This document shows, piece after piece, positions 33,906-43,546 of a stretch of 64,000 bases of DNA (the stretch's first letter is position 1; every line of letters starts with the position of its first letter). The stretch is from Gordonia rhizosphera NBRC 16068 (GTDB lineage Bacteria > Actinomycetota > Actinomycetes > Mycobacteriales > Mycobacteriaceae), in NCBI RefSeq assembly GCF_000298195.1, contig NZ_BAHC01000141.1, forward strand, positions 21,836-85,835. Reading direction: 5' to 3'. Under the pieces are notes generated by a model. The model was not told where the DNA came from. It saw only the letters and a program-made list of their open reading frames with translations, and ran no database searches. The position numbers and the translations under genes are program-made.

Positions 33906-34702
33906 CCACCCTCCATCGACCACAGTCGCCTGCCGTCGAGCGCGATGCCGCGCCGATCCCGCTCAGCAGACTCACCCGCGTCGAACTCCGCAAGCTCGTC
34001 GACACCCGGGCCGGCTTCTGGCTGGCCGCATCGGTCGGAGTCATCTCGGCGATCGTGGTGATCGCCATGCTGATCGCCGATCGGGAGAGTCTCGGGCATC
34101 TGAACTTCATCGAATTCTTCGCCATGATGAACATCCCGATCTCGACCCTCCTTCCGGTGATGGCGATCCTGCTCGTCACCAGCGAGTGGAGTCAGCGAAA
34201 TGCGTTGACCACCTTCACCATGGAGCCGCGGCGCGAACGTATCCTGCTCGCGAAGCTGGGGGTCGCGCTCATCGCCGGTATCGCAGCTGTCGTGGTGTCG
34301 CTGACTTTCGGGGCGGTGGCGAATGTGGTGGCCGGCCTGATCTACGGCGATCCGGCCGGCTCGTGGGAGTTCACAGCCGCCGCGCTGATCAACTCGTTCA
34401 CGCTGCAGATGCTGTGGCTGCTCGTCGGATTCGGCTTCGCCGCACTGATTCTCAACACGCCGGGCGCGATCGTCGCCTACTTCGCGTTGCCCACCGCGAT
34501 GTCACTGCTCTCGGAGTTGGTGCCGTGGTTCAAGACCAACCTGGCCGGGTGGGTCGATCTCACCACCACGGGTGTGCCGTTTCAATCCGGCGACTGGGCC
34601 GCCGGTGGGGAGTGGAGTCGGCTGACCGTGTCGGCCGTCATCTGGGTCGCCATCCCACTGACGCTGGGTGTGATCCGGGTGCTGCACACAGAAGTCAAGT
34701 AG
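33902..34702 (+). CDS. ABC-2 type membrane permease
   Basis: A 266-aa membrane protein with about six helices (for example ASVGVISAIVVIAMLIA near 46-62 and AKLGVALIAGIAAVVVSLTF). The TSEWSQRNALTTFTMEPRRE loop is typical of ABC-2 permeases in gene pairs like this. GTG start at 33902 overlaps the ATPase stop by 4 nt. A strong terminator follows. Confidence 0.85.
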   Translation: MTTLHRPQSPAVERDAAPIPLSRLTRVELRKLVDTRAGFWLAASVGVISAIVVIAMLIADRESLGHLNFIEFFAMMNIPISTLLPVMAILLVTSEWSQRNALTTFTMEPRRERILLAKLGVALIAGIAAVVVSLTFGAVANVVAGLIYGDPAGSWEFTAAALINSFTLQMLWLLVGFGFAALILNTPGAIVAYFALPTAMSLLSELVPWFKTNLAGWVDLTTTGVPFQSGDWAAGGEWSRLTVSAVIWVAIPLTLGVIRVLHTEVK

Positions 34703-34731
34703 CCACCCGTCGGCCGAGGCCGCTGTGCGCC

Positions 34732-34766
34732 GACCGCCGGACCCGACTCTCCTGGGTCCGGCGGTC
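34732..34766. terminator. Bidirectional hairpin terminator
   Basis: A 13-bp perfect stem (GACCGCCGGACCC and its complement) with a 9-nt loop lies between the convergent permease and ychF genes and is followed on the plus strand by a pyrimidine-rich tail (CTTCTTCTGCT). Confidence 0.82.
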
Positions 34767-34775
34767 CTTCTTCTG

Positions 34776-35855
<1,080 letters not shown>

Positions 35856-35886
35856 GGGTGGCCAGTCTATCGGCCCCGGCTGGTTC

Positions 35887-37167
35887 TCAGGGCTGGGGTG
35901 GGGCGCCAGGCTCGTCCGCAGAAGAGCCAGACGGCTCGTCGTCGTCGGAGATCCCGATCTCTGTGGTCACCGGGACACCCACCGGTGGCGGCGTCTCGCC
36001 CGCCCGGATGGCGATCTGCTCGTTGACGTAGCGCAGCACCACCGCGAGCGAGGCCGCCGCCGGCACGGCGAGGAATGCGCCGGTGATCCCGAACATGGTG
36101 CCACCCAGGGTCACCGACAGCAGCACGATCACCGCATGCAGATCCATCGACTTCGCCTGCAGCCATGGCTGCAGCACATTGCCCTCGAGTTGCTGCACCG
36201 CGAGGATGATGCCGAGCACGATGAGGGCCGAGGTCAGGCCGTTGGACACCAGTGCGATCAACACCGCCAGGGCGCCCGCGACGAACGCACCGACGATCGG
36301 GATGAACCCGCCGAGGAAGGTGATCACCACCAGCACCCCGGCCAGCGGTATCTGGAGGATGAACAGACCCGCCCCGATCAGCGTCGCGTCGACGAAACTC
36401 ACGATGGCCTGGGTACGGATGAAGCCGCCGAGACCGTTCCACATCCGGAGCAGGACCTCGCCGACGTGGGTGCCCGACGGCTTGCCCAACGTCCGGTCGA
36501 GCCACGGTACGAACTTCGGTCCGTCCTTGAGGAAGAAGAACACCAGGATGAGCGCGGTGAACAGGGTGACCACCATCGAGGTCGCGGTCCCCACTCCGCT
36601 GAACACGCCCGCAGCGATCGTCGACGCACTCGACTGCAGCTTGTCGGTGATGGCGTTGACGACGTTGTTGAGCTGCTCGTCTCGCACGTTCAGCGGCGGA
36701 CCCTGTATCCACTCCTGCAGCCGGCGTACACCGTCGGTGGCACGGGCGGCGAGTTCCGGTGCCTGGCGCACGATCGACGGCACGATCACTGCGACGACAC
36801 CGGCGAGCACCCCGATACCGACGAGCATCATGACCAGTGATGCAGCTGCGGCCGGCACCCCGCGATTGCGCATCCATCGGACCGGGGGCCACAGGACGGT
36901 GCACACGATGATGGCGAACAGCACCGGGAGCAGAACCACCCAGAGTCGGCCCAGAAGCCACAGCACGATCCACAGGGCGGCGACCACCAGGATTATCTGC
37001 AGGCCGACGATCGAACTGGACCGCAGGCCGGCAAGCACCACCTGTGCGCGCGTCGGATGGTCGGTTACCTCTGACGCCGCGTCGTGTGCGGTCGGTCCCC
37101 TGTCCGGTTCGCCGGGCACACCCGATTCTTCGGTCACGGCAAGAATGGTCACACATCGGACCGTCAT
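35887..37167 (-). CDS. AI-2E family transporter
   Basis: A 426-aa membrane protein of the AI-2E/PerM (UPF0118) family. About eight helices flank a cytoplasmic middle region (RLQEWIQGPPLNVRDEQ to LQSSAST); FFFLKDGPKFVPWLDR and FIPIVGAFVAGALAVLIAL are family hallmarks. The C-terminal tail is acidic. Members export ions or signals; the cargo is unknown. A GTG at 37137 (VTEESG) is an equally good start. Confidence 0.83.
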   Translation of the reverse strand: MTVRCVTILAVTEESGVPGEPDRGPTAHDAASEVTDHPTRAQVVLAGLRSSSIVGLQIILVVAALWIVLWLLGRLWVVLLPVLFAIIVCTVLWPPVRWMRNRGVPAAAASLVMMLVGIGVLAGVVAVIVPSIVRQAPELAARATDGVRRLQEWIQGPPLNVRDEQLNNVVNAITDKLQSSASTIAAGVFSGVGTATSMVVTLFTALILVFFFLKDGPKFVPWLDRTLGKPSGTHVGEVLLRMWNGLGGFIRTQAIVSFVDATLIGAGLFILQIPLAGVLVVITFLGGFIPIVGAFVAGALAVLIALVSNGLTSALIVLGIILAVQQLEGNVLQPWLQAKSMDLHAVIVLLSVTLGGTMFGITGAFLAVPAAASLAVVLRYVNEQIAIRAGETPPPVGVPVTTEIGISDDDEPSGSSADEPGAPPQP

Positions 37168-37226
37168 TCACCGTGATCGGCGCATCAGACCACGCCGCGC
37201 GTCACGTGCGCGGTGCCGGCTCCGGC

Positions 37227-37637
37227 TCAGCGATGATGACGGAACTTGCGCTCCAGGTAGCGGACAAGTTCGTTGATCGCCTCGAGTTCGACGACGATGG
37301 GCGACGGCGGGGGCGCGTCGCCGGCGGGGGGTTTCGGCTCGTCGGTCCCCGACCCGACCACGTCCTCAGGGTCCGGCGCCCGCGGTCCGGTCTCGGGTCC
37401 CGCCGACCAGTCATAGGAGTCCAGACGCGTTTCCCACGGCCCGTCGGGCATATGAGGTAGGTGAGGTAGGTGGTGGGTCCGGCCGTCGGCGGCACCGGAC
37501 TCCTCGTCGGCACAGGCCTGCTTGATGGTGTCGGGTCCGTACAGACCCATCATCACTTCCAGCGCCCAGGCCGGGAACTCGGACAGCGGGAGCTCACTCC
37601 GACGTCGTTGTCGGCCACCCCCGATTGGTGTGCTCAT
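37227..37637 (-). CDS. Conserved hypothetical protein
   Basis: A 136-aa soluble protein. The N-terminus is basic (GGGRQRRR), followed by a helical stretch (FPAWALEVMMGLYGPDTIKQ), a His/Pro/Asp-rich disordered middle, and a C-terminal helix (VVELEAINELVRYLERKFRHHR). The helices suggest a regulatory or scaffold role. The ATG at 37637 has no clear Shine-Dalgarno. Divergent from the Ada/AlkA/Ogt gene, it may share its promoter region. Confidence 0.55.
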   Translation of the reverse strand: MSTPIGGGRQRRRSELPLSEFPAWALEVMMGLYGPDTIKQACADEESGAADGRTHHLPHLPHMPDGPWETRLDSYDWSAGPETGPRAPDPEDVVGSGTDEPKPPAGDAPPPSPIVVELEAINELVRYLERKFRHHR

Positions 37638-37754
37638 AGTTCTCATGGTGCCAGGGAATTGTTATCTGCGTCACCACTTCCTCCGTTTCGAACAACCAAA
37701 CACGGCCATGTCTGATTCCCGCCAGAGCTCGAGTGTGATCAATGTCAGAGTGGG

Positions 37755-39986
37755 GTGGTGACCACGTCGATCCGGACCTCCGAACAGCTCGACTTCGGCC
37801 GCTGCTACCGCGCGGTGGAGTCGCGGGATGCGCGGTTCGACGGCCAGTTCTTCGTCGCCGTGCACACCACCGGGATCTACTGCCGCCCGTCGTGTCCGGC
37901 CCAGACCCCACGGCCGCAGAACGTGCACTTCGTGCTCACCGCGGCCGCTGCGCAGCAGCAGGGGTTCCGGGCCTGCCGCCGCTGTACGCCGGACGCCGTG
38001 CCCGGCTCGCCCCGGTGGGACGCCCGGGCCGACCTGTCATCGCGGGCGATGCGGCTGATCGCCGACGGTGTGGTCGAGCGCGAGGGTGTCGACGGCCTGG
38101 CCGCCGGGCTCGGCTACACCCAGAGACACCTGAACCGGGTACTCACCACCGAACTCGGCGCAGGCCCACTCGCGCTGGCCCGCGCGCACCGGGCCGGCAC
38201 CGCCCGAGTCCTGATTCAGTGCACGACGATGCCCATGTCCGACGTGGCGTTCGCCGCAGGTTTCCGCAGTGTCCGGCAGTTCAACGACACCATCCGCGAG
38301 ATCTTCGGGCTGACACCGACCCGTCTGCGCGCGCTGCGATCGCGGTCCGCGACGGCATCGTCGACGGTCGGAGAGGTGTCGTTGCGCCTGCCGTATCGTC
38401 GGCCGCTCGACACACGCTGGCTGTGCTGGTTCCTGTCGGCCCACGCGGTCGCCGGGGTCGAGCGGGTCGACCTCGACGACCCGTCGCCTTTCGCCGACGG
38501 TTGGACGTACCGACGAATCCTGCGGCTACCGAACGGGCCCGCCCTGGTGACCATCCGCCCCGCCGCCACCCATGTGATCTGTCGCGTCGCGCATCTGGAC
38601 ATGCGCGATCTGTCGGTCGCGGTCAACCGCATCCGGCGCCTGCTCGACCTCGATGCCGACACGGCAAGCGCGGACGCCGCGCTGCGCCGCGACGGATCGC
38701 TGACGGCGCTCGTCGACGCCGCCCCGGGCCTGCGTGTCCCGGGGTCGGTGGACCCCGCCGAAACCCTGATCCGGACCATGATCGGACAGCAGATCAGCGT
38801 CAAGGCCGCCCGGCATCACCTCCGACGGCTGGTCGCCGACCTCGGCCGGCCGGCCTCCTGGGACACGGCCGATCCCGGCGATGCCGGGTGGCTGTTGTTC
38901 CCCGACACCGCGACGATCGCCGACCAGGGACACCGCGTGCTGAGCGGGCCGCGTCGTCGTATCGACGCGATCGTCGCGGTTGCCGAGGCTCTCGCCGAGC
39001 GCCGGGTGGAACCGCATGCGGGGTGTGCTGCGTCTGATCTTCGAGCCGCATTGCTCACCCTGCCGGGGGTCGGAGAGTGGACCGCCGACTATGTGACGAT
39101 GCGGGTCACCGGCGATCCGGACATCATGCTCGACCGGGACCTGGTGGTCAGACGGGCCGCCACCGACCTCGGCATCGAGCTTGCGACGGCGGCGGCCGCG
39201 TGGTCCCCGTGGCGGTCGTATGCGTCGATGCACCTGTGGCGCCATCGGCTCGCGCACGCCGAACCGGTGCTGTCCGAACCGATGGAGTCCGAGCAGAGGC
39301 CGTCCGAACCGAGGCCGTCCTGCCCACAGCCGCCGATTGCCGTCCCCACCGCGACACGACGAAGGAGCACGATGACCACCTCCGCTGACATCCCGTCCCC
39401 CACCCCCGCACACACCCCCGTCGCCCAGGCCGGTCCCACCGCTCGGTGGACGTCGGTCACCACACCAGACGGAACCTTCACGATCCTCGCCGACGACGAC
39501 GACCGGGTGCTGGCCTCGGGCTGGACCGACGACGCCGCTTATCTGACCGCGTTGATCCATCGGGCGATCCGCCCCGAGTCGGTGCAGCGCACCGACGGGC
39601 TCGGCGCCATCCGCGACAGCGTCGAGTCGTATTACGCGGGCGAGTTCGCCGCCGTCGGCGACATCGAGGTCCACCAGCGGTCCGGGCCCTTCCTCGAGCG
39701 GGCGTGGTCGGTGTTGCGGACCGTTGCGCCGGGCGAGCCGGTGACCTACTCGCGGTTCGCGGAGTTGGCCGGTGACCCCGCTGCGGTCCGGGCCGCCGCG
39801 GCCGCCTGCTCACGCAACGCCGTGGCATTGTTCGTGCCGTGTCATCGGGTCCTGCGCACCGATGGCTCGCTCGGCGGGTTCCGCTACGGGTTGACGATCA
39901 AACAATCCCTGCTCGCCCGCGAGAGCGATCGGTCCGAGAGCGATCGGTCCGAGGGCGATCGGTCCGAGGGCGATCGGTCCGACTGA
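37755..39986 (+). CDS. Ada-AlkA-Ogt triple-fusion alkylation repair protein
   Basis: A 743-aa continuous frame joining three repair activities. Residues 1-85: Ada N-domain with zinc/methyl-acceptor cysteines (YCRPSC at 42-47, ACRRC at 73-77), which takes methyl from DNA phosphotriesters. Residues 90-190: AraC-type HTH. Residues 205-500: AlkA 3-methyladenine glycosylase with the HhH LPGVGEWTADY and catalytic-type Asp (about 462). Residues 540-725: O6-methylguanine methyltransferase with PCHRV (Cys696). In M. tuberculosis the Ada-AlkA and Ogt parts are separate adjacent genes. An ATG at codon 540 with AAGGAG upstream allows separate Ogt synthesis. GTG start at 37755 (or 37758). The C-terminus is a 15-bp repeat tail. 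Confidence 0.88.
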   Translation: MVTTSIRTSEQLDFGRCYRAVESRDARFDGQFFVAVHTTGIYCRPSCPAQTPRPQNVHFVLTAAAAQQQGFRACRRCTPDAVPGSPRWDARADLSSRAMRLIADGVVEREGVDGLAAGLGYTQRHLNRVLTTELGAGPLALARAHRAGTARVLIQCTTMPMSDVAFAAGFRSVRQFNDTIREIFGLTPTRLRALRSRSATASSTVGEVSLRLPYRRPLDTRWLCWFLSAHAVAGVERVDLDDPSPFADGWTYRRILRLPNGPALVTIRPAATHVICRVAHLDMRDLSVAVNRIRRLLDLDADTASADAALRRDGSLTALVDAAPGLRVPGSVDPAETLIRTMIGQQISVKAARHHLRRLVADLGRPASWDTADPGDAGWLLFPDTATIADQGHRVLSGPRRRIDAIVAVAEALAERRVEPHAGCAASDLRAALLTLPGVGEWTADYVTMRVTGDPDIMLDRDLVVRRAATDLGIELATAAAAWSPWRSYASMHLWRHRLAHAEPVLSEPMESEQRPSEPRPSCPQPPIAVPTATRRRSTMTTSADIPSPTPAHTPVAQAGPTARWTSVTTPDGTFTILADDDDRVLASGWTDDAAYLTALIHRAIRPESVQRTDGLGAIRDSVESYYAGEFAAVGDIEVHQRSGPFLERAWSVLRTVAPGEPVTYSRFAELAGDPAAVRAAAAACSRNAVALFVPCHRVLRTDGSLGGFRYGLTIKQSLLARESDRSESDRSEGDRSEGDRSD
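39362..39374 (+). promoter_or_regulatory. Internal ribosome binding site and start codon for Ogt
   Basis: AAGGAG (39362-39367) precedes an in-frame ATG (39372) at the linker between the AlkA and Ogt parts, the correct position for an independent ogt gene. It lies in a Pro/Ser/Thr-rich linker. Confidence 0.65.
39921..39980 (+). repeat. 15-bp tandem repeat, four units
   Basis: Four copies of GAGRGCGATCGGTCC encode ESDRS/EGDRS pentapeptides at the end of the fusion protein, just before its stop codon. Copies 1-2 and 3-4 are pairwise identical. Confidence 0.9.
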
Positions 39987-40022
39987 CACTCTCCCCGCAA
40001 ATTGTCGGACCCGCCGGGGAAC

Positions 40023-41249
40023 ATGGCGGGCATGCAGACTTCCGTCATCGTCGCCGTGCTCGCCGGGATCGTCATCGGGCTCATCGTCGGGTGGCTCGCG
40101 CACGCGTCGAGGTCCGCGGCTGCCCTCGCCGCCGCGCACGCCGAACTGGATGCGGTGCGCGGGGCACACGAGCTCGCCGCGCGGTCGCTGTCGAGTGCCA
40201 GCGAGGACGCCGCCCGGCGTCAGTCGTCGGCAATCGGCTCCCAGATCGCCCACATCGTGGACCCGTTGCGAGCGGTGCTGTCACAGCTGTCCGAGGAGCT
40301 ACGACGCACCGAACATCACCGCATCAATGCCTACGCCGGCCTGACCGAGCAGGTGCGCAGCATGCACACCGCCTCGGCGGAGCTGACGAATCAGACCCGG
40401 CAACTCGCCACGGCGCTGCACACACCCCACATCCGGGGCCGGTGGGGCGAACTGCAACTCGAGCGGGTCGTCGAACTCTCCGGGATGACCCGCCACTGCG
40501 ACTTCACGACACAGGTCTCCGCGCAGGGTTCCGCGGGCGCGGTCCGACCGGACCTAGTCGTTCACCTGGCCGGAGGGCGCGACATCGTGGTCGACGCCAA
40601 GGTTCCCCTGCAGGCCTATCTGTCGGCGATCGAGGCCGAGGATCCGGATGTGGCGGCCCGAGGGTTCGCCGACCACGCCCGCGCGGTGCGCGGCCACATC
40701 GGCCACCTGTCGTCGAAGGCCTACTGGTCGGCCTTCGACAACACCCCCGAGATGGTCGTGCTGTTCGTGCCCAGCGATCCCGTGCTCGAGGCCGCGGTGC
40801 GGGTCGACCCCGACCTCATCGAGTTCGGCTTCGCCAAGAACGTGGTTCTGACCACGCCGTCGACGCTGATCGCGCTGCTGCGCACCGTGGCGCTCGGCTG
40901 GCGTCACGACGCGATGGCCCGGGATGCGGCGGTGATCCACCAACTCGGCACCGAACTGCATCACCGACTCGGCGGGGTCCTCGGACACCTCGATCGGCTC
41001 GGCGGTTCGCTGCGCCGCGCGGTCGAATCCTTCAACTCGACCGTCGGCGCGGTGGACACGCGACTCGGCGTGACCGCCCGCAAACTCGCCGATCTGGAGG
41101 CCATCCACGGTGAGCCTGAGCACACCTCGGTATCGCCGATCGACATCACCGTACGCAGCGCCGGGGGCATACGGACCAGCGCGGACACCCCCGAGCGGGG
41201 GTGGTCGACATCCGACGACGATCAATGGGCAACATCACCCGGCGGTTAG
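40023..41249 (+). CDS. rmuC: DNA recombination protein RmuC homologue
   Basis: A 408-aa RmuC-family protein: an N-terminal membrane anchor (SVIVAVLAGIVIGLIVGWLA), a long coiled coil (about 30-130), and the RmuC nuclease-like domain with GRWGELQLERVVELSGM, RPDLVVHLAGGRDIVVDAKVPL (PD-(D/E)xK-like Asp and Lys) and SFDNTPEMVVLFVPSD-type region. It limits rearrangements at inverted repeats. Start ATG at 40023, or 40032. Confidence 0.88.
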   Translation: MAGMQTSVIVAVLAGIVIGLIVGWLAHASRSAAALAAAHAELDAVRGAHELAARSLSSASEDAARRQSSAIGSQIAHIVDPLRAVLSQLSEELRRTEHHRINAYAGLTEQVRSMHTASAELTNQTRQLATALHTPHIRGRWGELQLERVVELSGMTRHCDFTTQVSAQGSAGAVRPDLVVHLAGGRDIVVDAKVPLQAYLSAIEAEDPDVAARGFADHARAVRGHIGHLSSKAYWSAFDNTPEMVVLFVPSDPVLEAAVRVDPDLIEFGFAKNVVLTTPSTLIALLRTVALGWRHDAMARDAAVIHQLGTELHHRLGGVLGHLDRLGGSLRRAVESFNSTVGAVDTRLGVTARKLADLEAIHGEPEHTSVSPIDITVRSAGGIRTSADTPERGWSTSDDDQWATSPGG

Positions 41250-41271
41250 CGGTTTTCTGAGATCGACCCGG

Positions 41272-41277
41272 TACCGT
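41272..41277 (+). promoter_or_regulatory. -10 box TACCGT of the DUF6542 gene
   Basis: TACCGT ends 6 nt before the GTG at 41284, a leaderless arrangement. Confidence 0.5.
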
Positions 41278-41283
41278 CTAGAT

Positions 41284-42195
41284 GTGTCTTCTGCCCAGCA
41301 ACAGCGTTCAGCGGTGCCGCTGGATCAGCAATCGGTGCTGCCGTCGGTCCGCGGACTCCCCTGGTGGGGTGCCGTGCTGGTGGCAACCGGCGTCACCGGG
41401 ATCGGTGCCGCGATCGATGCCAGCAACACCGATACGCTCGGTGCGGTCTTCAAGTTCTGTTACTTGATGGGGTGCGTTCTCGCTGCCCTCGCCGTTCGTC
41501 GCCGCGCCCTGTTCACCGCGGCGGCCCAACCGCCGCTGATCGCGTTTCTGGTCGGCGTCATCACGCTCTACGGACTCAACGCCGATCAGGCGTCGTCGGG
41601 GCTGAAGAGTCTGATCTTCAAGGTCCTGCTGCCGATCGCCAACGACTTCCCGTGGATGGCGACGGTGTTCGTGGTGACCCTCGCACTCGTGGTGGGCCGG
41701 TGGTTCTTCACCGGCGGACGCGAGCAACTGGTTGGAAAGCGCGGCCGGCGCGCCGCGTCGTCGGCGGCGCCCACACACCCGGCGGCGAACCGGTCGGCAC
41801 GTCCGGCGAAGCCGAGGAACCGCCAGACCGACCCCGCCGCCCGACCACGCAAGAAGGCGCCGGCCGATCCGTCTCGTCGGACCCGATCGGCCGCGACACC
41901 GGAGGGCACCGCGGGCGCCGGAGCCAACGGGCAGCAGGGAACAACGCAGCCTGCCAAGCGGCAACCGACCACCGGCCAACCCGGCAAGGCCAAACCGGCC
42001 AAGGGACAGCCGACCGCGTCGGGCGCGAACGGCCGCGCCGACCAGACCCGCACCGGGTCCGCGCCCACCAGACGTCGCATCACCGCCGGCGCGATGATGC
42101 GCGCCGAATCGGGCGAACGCCTCGAGGCTGCCGCGATGCGCGAGCGCCCACCGTCGGCGGGATATCCCTCGGCCGGCGCCCGCTACCAGAGCTGA
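41284..42195 (+). CDS. DUF6542 family membrane protein
   Basis: A 303-aa actinobacterial protein. Four hydrophobic segments lie between residues 28 and 142 (including WGAVLVATGVTGIGAAIDA and LGAVFKFCYLMGCVLAAL), followed by a long basic, Ala/Pro/Lys-rich tail. Such tails are usually cytoplasmic and may bind nucleic acid or the envelope. The GTG at 41284 is chosen on the leaderless promoter; an upstream open frame overlaps rmuC and is not protein-like. Confidence 0.78.
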   Translation: MSSAQQQRSAVPLDQQSVLPSVRGLPWWGAVLVATGVTGIGAAIDASNTDTLGAVFKFCYLMGCVLAALAVRRRALFTAAAQPPLIAFLVGVITLYGLNADQASSGLKSLIFKVLLPIANDFPWMATVFVVTLALVVGRWFFTGGREQLVGKRGRRAASSAAPTHPAANRSARPAKPRNRQTDPAARPRKKAPADPSRRTRSAATPEGTAGAGANGQQGTTQPAKRQPTTGQPGKAKPAKGQPTASGANGRADQTRTGSAPTRRRITAGAMMRAESGERLEAAAMRERPPSAGYPSAGARYQS

Positions 42196-42218
42196 CGTCG
42201 GTCAATCACCGACATCGG

Positions 42219-42779
42219 TCACGCGTTCGCCGCGAGCCAAGCCCCGAGTCGTCGGGCACCGGCATCGATGAACGACGGCCAGTCCTGCATGGAGCCCTCG
42301 TCGGCGCCGTCGGTGACGACCTTCACCAGACGGCACGGCACCCCGAACTCGGCGCTGACATAGGCGATCGCGCACCCCTCCATGTCGACCAGATCGGCCC
42401 GGTCGGCCAACTCCGCGCGACGTACCGGATCGGCGACGAAGGTGTCGCCTGACGCGAGGACAGAGCCGTCGCCGCCGGGCAGTTCCCACCGGTCGATCAT
42501 CGGGAAGCCCATCGAGGTGAGCTCGGCACTGCTGATGTCATGCTCGATGACCGCCGACGGCACGAAGATGTCCGAATGATGATCGTGCAGCGCACCCGCG
42601 GTACCCACGTTGACGACCTGTCGGATCCGGTCGGCGTCGGCGGCGCTGAGCGCGCGGGCCAGTGCGGTTGCGGCCCGCACCTTGCCGATTCCGGTGATGA
42701 GCAGCTGCGCCCCCGACGGCACGTACCGCGCCTCGGCACGCGTGGCCGCCACCACCAGTGTTGCTGAATCGATTGTCAC
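42219..42779 (-). CDS. Nucleosidase (PNP/UDP phosphorylase superfamily)
   Basis: A 186-aa nucleoside phosphorylase-fold protein: LLITGIGKVRAATALARAL, VNVGTAGAL (phosphate/ribose loop), DMEGCAIAYVSAEFG (the ribose-binding Met-Glu) and KVVTDGADEG (base-binding Asp) are conserved in MTA/SAH nucleosidases. It is shorter than the usual 230 aa. GTG start, with TAGGGT (42787-42792) 7 nt upstream, suggests leaderless expression. It is downstream of the fructosamine kinase gene by 2 nt, same strand. Confidence 0.83.
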   Translation of the reverse strand: MTIDSATLVVAATRAEARYVPSGAQLLITGIGKVRAATALARALSAADADRIRQVVNVGTAGALHDHHSDIFVPSAVIEHDISSAELTSMGFPMIDRWELPGGDGSVLASGDTFVADPVRRAELADRADLVDMEGCAIAYVSAEFGVPCRLVKVVTDGADEGSMQDWPSFIDAGARRLGAWLAANA

Positions 42780-42781
42780 GG

Positions 42782-43546
42782 TCAGGACCCTAACGCGAGG
42801 GTCGCCCGGGCCGCACGGCCCAGGGCCGTACCGTAGGACGGTCCGTGCCCGGCCGCGTGGACTGCGAGCGGGTGCAGCTGATGCAGCGGTATCCGCTGCA
42901 CCCACCCGGCGCGTAACGGGTGCTCTGCCTGATAGCCGCCGATGATCTCGTCGAGTAGGGGGCAGCCGAACAGCGCCAGCATCGCCAGGTCGGTTTCGCG
43001 GTGCCCGCCGTGCGCCGCGGGATCGATCATCACCACACCACGCGGCGTCCAGAGCACGTTGCCGTTCCAGAGATCCCCGTGCAGGCGTGCCGGGCCGTCG
43101 CCGTCGTCGAAGGCTCCCTCGACGATGCGGTCACACGCCGCCCGGGTCACCTCGGCGTCGTCGGGGCCGAGGAAACCGGCCTCGATGGCGGCCGGCAGAT
43201 ACGGCAGGACCCGCTCGTGCGCATAGAACTCGCCCCATCGGTCGCGGACGCGCGAACTGAGCGGCCGCTCCCCGATGAACTGGGCACCGTGGTAACCGTC
43301 GGGCGGGCTGCCGAACGCCGGGGCACCGGAGCCGTGCACGCGCGCCAACGCGGCGCCGAAGTCGCGAGCCGCGGACACGGTGGGACGCACGGTCGTGAGG
43401 CGCTCGACCTCGATGAAGTCATGGCCGCAGTCGAGAACCCTGACGACGGGTCCGCCCCCGTCGGCCAGCCAGCGCAGCCCGGCGGCCTCGGCACGGAAGA
43501 AGTCCGGTGCGACGTCGCGCCGGCTCTTGCGGAACGTGACGCCCAT
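42782..43546 (-). CDS. Fructosamine kinase family protein
   Basis: A 254-aa aminoglycoside-phosphotransferase-fold kinase that phosphorylates fructosamines (Amadori products) for deglycation. The catalytic loop is RLHGDLWNGNVLW and the DFG-like metal motif MIDPAAHGGHRETDLAM. It starts with FRKSRRD, close to the ATP-lysine strand, so the N-terminus is shorter than in eukaryotic FN3K, as in related actinobacterial versions. The stop/start junction with the upstream SDR is TGATG. Confidence 0.85.
   Translation of the reverse strand: MGVTFRKSRRDVAPDFFRAEAAGLRWLADGGGPVVRVLDCGHDFIEVERLTTVRPTVSAARDFGAALARVHGSGAPAFGSPPDGYHGAQFIGERPLSSRVRDRWGEFYAHERVLPYLPAAIEAGFLGPDDAEVTRAACDRIVEGAFDDGDGPARLHGDLWNGNVLWTPRGVVMIDPAAHGGHRETDLAMLALFGCPLLDEIIGGYQAEHPLRAGWVQRIPLHQLHPLAVHAAGHGPSYGTALGRAARATLALGS

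Noticed and set aside
37742..39037. 431-codon plus-strand frame overlapping the repair fusion
   Set aside because: Arg-rich frame shadow of the Ada-AlkA sequence.
39839..41113. 424-codon plus-strand frame over rmuC
   Set aside because: Arg/Gly-rich shadow; rmuC in the other frame has clear motifs.
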